From Hemicentrotus pulcherrimus (taxonomy: Eukaryota > Echinodermata > Echinoidea > Camarodonta > Strongylocentrotidae), in assembly GCA_003118195.1 (NCBI GenBank), contig BEXV01000078.1:117973-129558 (forward strand): a DNA stretch of 11,586 bases, written 5' to 3'. Each line of letters begins with the position of its first letter. Position 1 is the stretch's first letter. A program made the position numbers and the translations under genes. Positions 1 through 9,300 of this stretch are shown piece by piece. The notes beneath the pieces were generated by a model, which saw only the letters and a list, made by a program, of their open reading frames with translations, was not told the origin of the DNA and did no database searches.

Positions 1-214
1 GTAAAACAAAGAGACAAACAGAAGGTGCAATGGGAAAATAGAGGGGAAAAATGATGAGGCAAAGAGGAAAGGTGAGATGGAGGAAGAGAAAGATTGGCAG
101 ACAGGGGAGAGGGAGAGCACCAAAGAGAGACAGGAGACAATGGGTAAAGAAGAGTTAGAAGGGAGAGGAAAAGAGACATAGAAAGACAGGAAGATTCAGA
201 GAGACATACAGATT
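1..214. repeat. Purine-rich tract at left edge (HMMR intron)
   Basis: A and G dominate on the plus strand (GGGGAGAGGGAGAG, AAAGAGAGACAGGAGACAA). In the HMMR sense this is a CU-rich intron stretch downstream of the weak exon 13 donor. I find no further exon in it. Confidence 0.7.
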
Positions 215-276
215 ATGCTTGAAGGCACACATGAACACACAGACAATGAGCAACCCATGAAGGGCGATCTCCACAC

Positions 277-387
277 CTCATTTTCTTGGAGTTGTAGTCT
301 CTCATCCAAGCCTGTCACCTCGTCCATCTCTTCCTCCATCTCATTACCTAGCTCCTCAAGCTGTTTCTCAAGAAAACAAACTTGTTT
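277..387 (-). CDS. HMMR: HMMR exon 13 (last in window)
   Basis: This exon is 111 nt, 37 codons in phase 0 (residues 539-575). The acceptor is TTTTTTGGCATAG. The donor GAG|GTGTGG is weak and is followed by a pyrimidine-rich intron. The peptide has heptad-like Leu-Glu-Lys-Gln-Leu-Glu-Glu-Leu followed by an acidic Glu-Met-Glu-Glu-Glu-Met-Asp-Glu. A shorter version starting at 366 after TTTTCTTGAG is possible and in the same frame, but GAG is a poor acceptor. The gene continues beyond the left edge. Confidence 0.78.
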
Positions 388-3300
388 CTATGCCAAAAAA
401 TGAAGCAAATATTTGTGTGCATTAGAAAGACTACATTTTTGTGAGAAAAAAATGGAAAGCTAGCAAATGCCCCTAAACTGAAATTTATTAGTGAATATGG
501 CCCACATTAATAATACCTTGCTGCCTAGTTGGCAACTGAAATTCTCTCTAGCTTTTAACTAGTAGTTACTAATAGGTATTCATCAAACCTTACTAAGTTT
601 TAGTTCGCCAGTAGGCCTTATTCAGAAATAGCAAATAGCTTATGAATATGGGCCCAGAAAAAAACCCAATTCTGTTACCATGCCTGCACCTTATCTATAG
701 AGGATGAGGCTAAACTCAAAACAGTTTTACATATCTACATGTACGTGTATTTCTGTGAATTTAAGGATAGCTGTTTTAGAAACAAGAATTTTTTTTGAAT
801 TCCAAATAATTTGATGTTGTCAGTCAATCCAATCTTGAACTTTCACATTTCTTGACCACTGCATTCAGAAATTTAACGACACTCACCTTTTCAGATTGCA
901 AGGCAGTTGAGAGCTGGCCCTTCTCCTGCTCAAACATGTGTTGGTCCTTCTGGGCCTTCAGCTCCAGAGCCTGGACGTAATCCTCGGCCTTGGTCTTCCC
1001 TTGCTTCATGTCTTTCAGGTGTTCACCAAGATCAGAACAGATTTCCTTAATGTCTTCGCTCTGTGATGGGTGGAATGAGTAAAAAATATTGTATGTTATA
1101 TCACACTTTATTCTGAGTAACGTAAAATTTTGCCAACGCTTTCTCAATGTTATACATGTATCCTCATGTGTATTTGAAAAGAAAAATTACATTGTAAAAG
1201 TATAGTTAACCATTTTAATATCCCCTGATGATACATGTATTCTCAGTGGCATTATCAACTAAAAAAATAAATGTATTTAATATCTTGTGCATTTCTGACA
1301 TGAAATGTTCAAGATACTGGTACTACTTGTTCCTCCATCTGGTGTGTGTTGAGAATGTGTGACAAATACATTTAGACAACACTGAATACAAAATGGGTGC
1401 CTGTGTAAATGTAACACACTGCAAAATTGCAATCTTCACTGGCAGAGGCTATGAAAAAAAGACCCAGAACATTTCTTACATTCTTCTCCTGCTTGTCCAG
1501 CCTGTCACCAATCATTTCCAAATCTTCCTTGTCCTCAGTTGTCAGCTCTTCAAACTGCTCTCTCAACAGATCACACTCCTCCTATTAACAACATTTCATA
1601 AATCATAAATAAATATCATTCAGTCATTAAGTAAAGGTCAAGAATTTTGAAATGACATCATAACTCTCAAACATTTTTCTTTGTCAGGGTCGTTCATTTG
1701 AAGTCGTCTACTGGGTCAAACATGAACAAGACTTAAAAACAACAAATAAAAACTCATGAAATTAATACTCTACAAACATATGCTAATATGATAATATAAA
1801 AATATTGTAATAAAAGCCATTGTGTCCACTCGTTTTTCTGTGAAATGACTGAGATGACCCAAATGACCTTTAACCAATTATTACTGAAGAAGTGTCATAA
1901 TCCCTCATACAAGCATCTCTAAATCTAATCAAATTGGTGTACACAGTTGCTTTTAAAGCAGATAACACAACATTGATATATCCACCTTTTCCACATTGTA
2001 CGCATGTATAAGATCTCTGTTTTGGATCTGCAAGGCTTCACATTCTGCTGCCCTCTGTTGGCTGATGGCCTCAGCCGCTGCGAGCTGAGCCTTATGAGTG
2101 TCAGCCTCCCAGGTCAGGTCTGCCTCGGCTTGGGCTAGGATGGTCTCTAAGGTCTGGTACTTGTTGCTCATCTGTCTCAGGCTCTCTGTTGTATTTGTCT
2201 CAGTCCTATTGAATTCAATTTTAAGATCATAAGCATGGTGAGATCGATCTTTATGTAAAGTCTTTATTGAGATAAACTGTGCACTAAACCTACCCCCCAA
2301 AATACCAGTTGACATATTTCCACAAAGGGAAGGGACAAATTAGCAAACTTTAAATCAAGGTTAGTGAAATGACATCAATTATACAAACTTTACTAGATAT
2401 ATTCAAACAGATTTAGAATTTAAAATGTATTCTGGTATTGTTTTGCTCAAACTATCAGACACATTCTTCTCATATTTCTGCTTCTATTAAAACCAAATAA
2501 ATACCAGTGTGGACATCCCCTTTTGAAAAGATTTTTTTTTAAGTTGGTGGTTTTAACAAAAAATGCTGACTTGGCCTTACCTTTCTAATTCTTCCTCAAG
2601 ATTCTCCACTTTTTCTTGGGCATCTTTTCTGCGTTTTGTTTCCTCTTCAAACTGAGTTTGTAATTCTGAGAGCTGAGATTCAAGATTTGAGATCTGTTCC
2701 TTGAGATGGAGTTCTCCCTCTCGAAGAGAAGAGATTGTTGATTCAGCTTGGCTCAAATTGTCACCCATTTCAGATCTAAAGAGAGAAGTACAGTGAAACC
2801 TGTTTAGAGATCACCTGTATTCGAAACCATCCGTCTCTTAAAACCACCTATTTTTTTTCCCTTTAAATAATACTACTGGTACGCATTGAAAAACGTTCAA
2901 AAAACCTTTCTTTAAAAGTTAGACACATTATATTGTTTCCCTAGATTGGTCTTAATATACAGGTTTCAATGTATTTCAGTTTTTATCATCAATTAACTTC
3001 ATAAAGATGGGGAGGGGGGCCCAAATGTTCATATCTGATATGTATATAACATAAAATGTTTAAGTTGGATTATTGCTATCAAATTCTTAACATCAGTCTG
3101 TTCTTTTCAGACATTGTAAAGAGAACACAACCACTTAGTTCTATATTTATTGTAAACAATGACATAACTGTAAATAATGACACAACTGTAGTTCAAATAC
3201 TGGGATAAGATTCAATTTGATGATCAAAATATACTGCAAACTTTAAACAATGTCACAAAATTATATTAAATTTGATGATCGAACGTCCTTCAAAGTAAAC

Positions 3301-6300
3301 TTTACACTACAAATACATAACATTCATACTTGTCACAAATTTTCAAATTACCAATAGGGATTTATTAATACTAATGATGAGTTCTACTATAGACGAATCA
3401 GCTTGTATAAACCTGTGATGTAATCGTACTGGAGATTTTCCTCCTCCTCTGACGAAAAAAGGAGAAGATGATTTTCCTTTTGCATATTGGTCAACTATTA
3501 GATTCATGTAAAATGAAAACGACATATATTCAAAATTAAATTTGTATAATTAATTCCTTAACTACATGTACATAAACACTTATCTATTAAGTGAAAAACT
3601 ACACAGGATAGAGGAAGAGGTGACATACTTGGCCAGTTCAAGGATATCTACATTGGCCATAGATACATCAAGCCTTGACTCTGTCTCTAGAAGGGAGCGC
3701 TTCACCCTTTCTATCATTCTTTCTGTGGACTCCTGCTGGATAATAGCTGAACTCAGGTTGTCTTGAAGGCGGACATTCTCCTCCCTCAGACAATCAGTTA
3801 CCGCTGCAAGAGGGTCAAAAGATTACAGGGTCAGAAGGTCACAGGATCAGAGGGGGAACATGAACAAGGATGAAGAGAGATACCTGGTTACTAATTATAT
3901 GCATATATCATGCAGAAAGGTTTTCCCTGGCTAGAGACTCGCCAACCAGAGTGAGGCTGATGGCTTAAAGCCATCACTCAACCCAGGTGAGGTATATGGG
4001 TACCTGATAGGATTTTCCTTGAAATGCACTGTGCGCTAATAACGGCTGCCGGAGCTAAAGCTAGGGTAATAACTTCTGCGCTATACAAGAACAGAATATT
4101 ATTATTATTATTAGTAGTAGTGGTGGAGCAGTGGTCTCGTAACTGGAGGTCCTGAGCTCAAAACCAATTTGATGCGCTAGTGCCCATTAGAAAGGCATTA
4201 ATCTCCATTACCAAGTCCCTCAGAGAGGACTTAAAGCCGTCAGTCACTTAGATACTTACTTACAAGCATACACATGCTTTTCTGCAGTCAGGTAAAGCAA
4301 ACCAGCTTACCAAAGCAACAGTTAATGTAATTAAACAAGTGTTTCCATCATGTATAGTAGATGAATTTAATAGTTTAAGCAACCAGGGCTCATAGTCCAT
4401 ATTCATAAAACTTTACTGAGCCTAGTTGTCAACTCACTATGTACTATAGCCCATGTAACACGAATCAACAACTAGCTTATTAAGGTTTCATGAATATCGG
4501 CCCATGGGTTCAAGATAGAAACATGCATAAATTATACAGGTATATTTGTTATGTGCACACTGCACAGCAGAAAGGCATAGACAGGAATATGTTTATTTCT
4601 TTTCAAAGAAATTAATTCGTCAAATCCCTGCCAAATAAAAACTTCCATTTTCAAAATATTGGCCACACTCCACCCAGGTAACTTAAATGGATAAATGTAC
4701 ATGGCAGGAGTTTATTTGAGCCAAGCTGAATCAACAATCTCTTGTCTTTGAGAGGGAGAAATCCATTTCAAGGAACAGATCTTAAAGCTTAAATCTCAGC
4801 TCTCAGAATTACAAACTCATTGAAGAGGAGACAAAACGCAGAAAGGATGCCCAATTAGAGAAAGTGAAGACTTTTTGAGGAAGAATTAGAAAATTGTATT
4901 CCTTTTAAAACGCCAGAGAGCTGCAATATAGCAGCTATGCTAAGGCAGAGAAGTATACTGGGAGTGTTGAGTTGAGACAAAGATCACTATACGAGAACCT
5001 ATTTTATACTTGGGTCACATGCAGTCAGTGTTAGTTGGCTTTATAATCCTAAGTTACCTTGTAGCTGTCTGATCTCTTCCTCTATAACCTCTCCATGATC
5101 TCTCATTTCTTGATTGGTTTGCTCTGAAATAAATCATCACATTTTTTGCTTTAATACTTTTCTTTTATACTTCAATGTGAATTTAACAAAACAATATGTT
5201 TTACCCTTATAGTTACCCAGTGAACATGCAAGTTATCAGTGATCACAATGAAGAAAACATAGGCCTATCTATATATTTACAATGTTTGAGTCTTAATTGT
5301 ACAGGATCATGCAATGCTCCAGGAAATAATGTTACAGAAAGGATTATGATGCTGCAAAGAGAATGAATAATGTAAAAGAAAAGGGTGGGGGAAGGAAATT
5401 GAGGATAGAGCATATAACCAGCAGGCTTTAAAAATAGACATTGAAAATATATCTTTCTAATGAATTAGACCATTTCATGCACATTGCAGTATACTCACCC
5501 ATAAGTCCTAAAGATGACAAGTTCTATTCCTACAGTCCTTCCTCAAATCTTGTGCTTTTCCCTTTCCTTTTAGGTACTCTAACACAACATCTTTTTTTTT
5601 CTTCTTTCTATTAATGTTTGTTTTCTGCATCTTTTTACAAAAATATTCACCTCCTGCCAACACTTACAAGAACAAACTCAACAGATTCTGCCTGTATTCA
5701 ACGGTATGTTTGAAAAGGTATTTTACATCCCGTTATCAAATTCCTTGACTACAAGAACAGTCTCTTTAAACTGCAAAATATCAGTGTATAAAATATTGTA
5801 TTTATTATGAAATTCAGGATTATTACAAGAATGAAGTAAGTTGAACTAACCTTAAAAAAATGATTTAAAATTCCAGTCTGTTTCATTTCCTTACAAATAT
5901 ACAAACTATTTAACGCTTTATAATCTGAATGGAGAATGATTGAAATGTAACTACCGGTATACCATTTAACAATGTGCTTAATTAGGGTGAGCCTAGAATC
6001 AAGATACAAATGCAAAACATTGTTTTGAATATCAACTCATTATAATAGTAATGATGTTTTTTAGTGAGCACATTAGTGTGGTTTGCAATTGAATCAAGTG
6101 GAAGACATACATGTACTGTGTGTATATATACTTAAATTTTATTATTAAATAATATTATGCAATCTCAATGCAGAGAAGTTTTATGTGCTTAAATATAGAT
6201 CTACAACCTTTTGATATTTTGATTAAAAAATCAATATAAATCAATATTTGTGATTTTAATCATTATTTTTGTGTGCAAGTGATTTGAAAAAACCTGTTCC

Positions 6301-9300
6301 CTGAAACCATTAGCACGAGGGATAAATTAGAAGTCAAAAAAGAATATCATATATCCTAACAGGATTAAGGTGCCATATTTGTTTGTGTGTAAAAATGTTG
6401 ACAATCAATTAAATAAATAGATGGTCTTCACGCAGAAGATGACCGTTTCTTTAGCTGTAAAATCTTTAGATCAACAAAAGAAATGTTAATCTTTGGATAT
6501 GGTATCTTATGGTTCAGCTTTCATTAATCTACATATTACTACAAGGATCTTGATTACATATATTTGGGGATTCTTGTGCTGCCTGGATTAAGATGAGGAA
6601 ATCATAAATGGTAGGAGGAAAAGAATGGTGAAAGAAAAGAAAAGATATGAATGAGATCATAAAGAAATTAAAAACATAAATGAACAAGGGCATGATGTGA
6701 AGAAAAAAAAATGCAAAACAATAAAATCATGAGAAATGAAAAAATAAATAAGAGAAATGAAAATATAAAGAAGAAAGAAGAAAAAAGTATTGGGAAAAAA
6801 AAACAAACAGAAAATGCACATGTGCAATGAAATGAGGTAAAGTGATGATTACAAATCATAGAATAGCAGAAATTCAGTATGGTTTAGTCTAAGGCGTGCA
6901 GTGAGTGTTAGCTATTATAGGGGGCAGCAAGTTAGTTGGTATATGAATAGTTTCAAGTAAAAGCGAGAATGGGTATAGTTATAAATAAAATGACAACAGG
7001 AAACTGAAATATTAGATCAAAGCCCTATCATATTCCTGAATACTTGAATGATTTTAACTGTTCCTGTATTAGGAAAAAGCAGTTCACATGGTGTGGAGTA
7101 TACATAAACTGATATTCATCTAATTAGCATGAGAGCTATTATGACATACCGTATAAGAAAAGAGATAAAGACCAATTTTAACTGAGAAACATGTTACAGA
7201 TCGCGAACAGCAGCATGCATATTAAACGCTCATCTAACAGTTACAGAAGAGAAAGAAAGGCGAGAGAAGGAAGGGGAGAAGGGGTAAGAGAGAGAGGGAG
7301 AGAGATATAGAACAAGAGAGTGGAAGAAAGAGAGGGTATCAAGAAAGTGCCAGAGAGAAAGAGAGAGAAAGAGAGGGAAAGAGAGAGAGGTAGAGACAAA
7401 CAGACAGAGAGACATAACTATGGAACAGATCAAAATATCCAATCTTACCTAGAGCCTTCCTGGCTTCCTGGAGAGCCTTGATGTTAGTATGTGCAGCAGC
7501 AAGGTCTGCCTGCAGAGAATTCACCTTGTTATTCAGCTCCATCGTGATTTGTTCAAGCTCCTACAAATCAAAAGCAAAAGAATTTTTGGTCATATCTAAC
7601 TCTAACAGATTTTGGCTCAATAAATAGGTGATGTCTCTTGGCAACAAGGTATTGTAAATTGATTCAGAGTGTAATATCCTTTGGAACTTAAAGCATGCAT
7701 ATCAAAGACAAAGGTTTTTGGAAATCCTTGGCTGATTAAACAATTTTTAACAATTCAAGTTGGCAACACAATCTTGATTGAACTATCATATCTCCATTTG
7801 CAGTGTAAGCTGACAAGATTTGAAACAAAGGCCTTTTGAAAGTGCTATGACTCATGTTGCTCAGCATTGGCAGATAATAGCATCATTACCAGAAGACATC
7901 ATTATCAGTTGTCTCACCTTCTCTTTCTTCCTGAGTTGAAGTTTAGCAGCATCAAGTTCTTCCGATGTACTGGCGTGCCTTGAATGGGTGCCCTCAAGGT
8001 TCTCAACCTATACCAGGATAGATAGGAATCATTTATTAAACCAGGAGTACTTCTCATTAAATTTGAGCTCAAGTCAAACATTGATTCTAAGGCAAATAAC
8101 CCCCATATAACAATTATATCCACTGATATCAGTAGCTTCCTTCTAAAGGCAAATGTTACCCTCAAACAATCATTCCCCAGATAAATGAATACTACCCCTC
8201 CACCTTAGGGCGGGGAGGTACATGCACATGTAACAAGTGGGTATCACTTCATCACTTTTTTGTTTTTGTTTTTTTATTGGTAGGGAGGGGGGGGGGTATT
8301 TATCCTATGTGGATTGTTTTCTGTGGGGTAATTAATGTTGAGAATATTTATTTATTTGACAGGGATGCTCGTTGGTTACCAGGGTTATTAGACCATATAG
8401 CACAGTACTTTTAATAGCTGTCTGAGCAATTAAGACAAAATATCGAGCAAGTCAGTAATTACTATCAAGACTATGTCAAATGTCAGAAAGAAAAAATATC
8501 AGACTCTCTGACTATCCAGAGACTAACCCAATTAATGGCCCGTTTCCTCTGTCTGCATACAGGTCTTACCTTATTCATGAGAACTTCTTTGGATCTTGAG
8601 AGTTCTAAGATCTGCTTCTCTGACTTGGCCAGGTGGGCCTGGAGCTGGGCCTTCTCTTTGTAGGCTGACTGGAGCTTGCCATCGAGCTTTTCACTTTTCT
8701 CCTGCACCTGCTGGACCCTTCTACTCATCTCTGTCTCTTGAAGCAGAAGGTGTTTGATCTGTGGATCACATAGGATGGAATATTGAAAGTACAGTCAAAC
8801 CTGCCATAGTGGCTACTTCTCTATACAGCTAGGCCACCTGTATTACTGCCCTCTAGAAGGAAATGAGTGCTGAAGTATATACCGGTCTAAAAGGTCATCT
8901 GTCTACAATGGCCACTTTTTGGGTTTCCCTTGGGAGGCCTTATTACAGTCAGTGTCCTACTTGCCAGAGCTAGCGGAGACTGATCCAATCTCCCCTAATT
9001 TGTTGCCTTTTGACTCTTTCCTCATGGAATACTTTTGACTCAATTTTGAAACCCAGAAAAGCAGCATCAACTACCTGCACTGCAGATAAACATGATGATT
9101 AACATAGAGCAATCATCTTCAGGAGACATATCTGAACATGCCTGCCTAAACTGCTGCAAGAAATGCCCTAAACTGATGACAGTGATAAAATCACTAAAAG
9201 CTTGAAATGAAGACACAAACATGCAAGGTACATGTAGCACTTGATGAACACAAAAAAGTTGACTGTGTACTCCAAGAGGCCAAAAATAACAAAATAACAT

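Larger units (their letters stand above)
5124..7448 (-). other. HMMR intron 6 (2.3 kb)
   Basis: This is the longest intron in the window. It is AT-rich with many stops in all frames. Besides the A/G-rich stretch (6596-6800) and the GAGA tract (7245-7412), I see no exon, RNA gene or clear mobile element. A frame at 5749-6015 (minus) is AT-driven and hydrophobic, and I give it no weight. Confidence 0.75.

Noticed and set aside
366..387. Alternative start of exon 13 at 366 after TTTTCTTGAG
   Set aside because: The acceptor ending CATAG at 388 is better, and the extra seven codons stay in frame.
3566..3766. Plus-strand 66-codon frame
   Set aside because: It is a shadow of exon 8 read on the wrong strand.
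4121..4165. tRNA gene
   Set aside because: Only decayed A/B box-like parts are present; there is no complete cloverleaf, so I treat it as a SINE head.
5749..6015. 88-codon hydrophobic open frame on the minus strand
   Set aside because: It lies in AT-rich intron sequence. The exon 6 to exon 7 phase is already satisfied and no good splice sites place it in the gene.
6421..6446. Small inverted repeat (GGTCTTC, then GAAGATGACC)
   Set aside because: The stem is short with a bulge and is expected by chance at this length.
6668..6859. Phe/Ser-rich 63-codon open frame on the minus strand
   Set aside because: It is produced by the A/G-rich plus strand (T/C-rich minus strand) and resembles no protein.
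7230..7442. Open frames rich in Ser, Leu and Phe across the GAGA tract
   Set aside because: They are low-complexity translations of a CT repeat in an intron, with no coding character.
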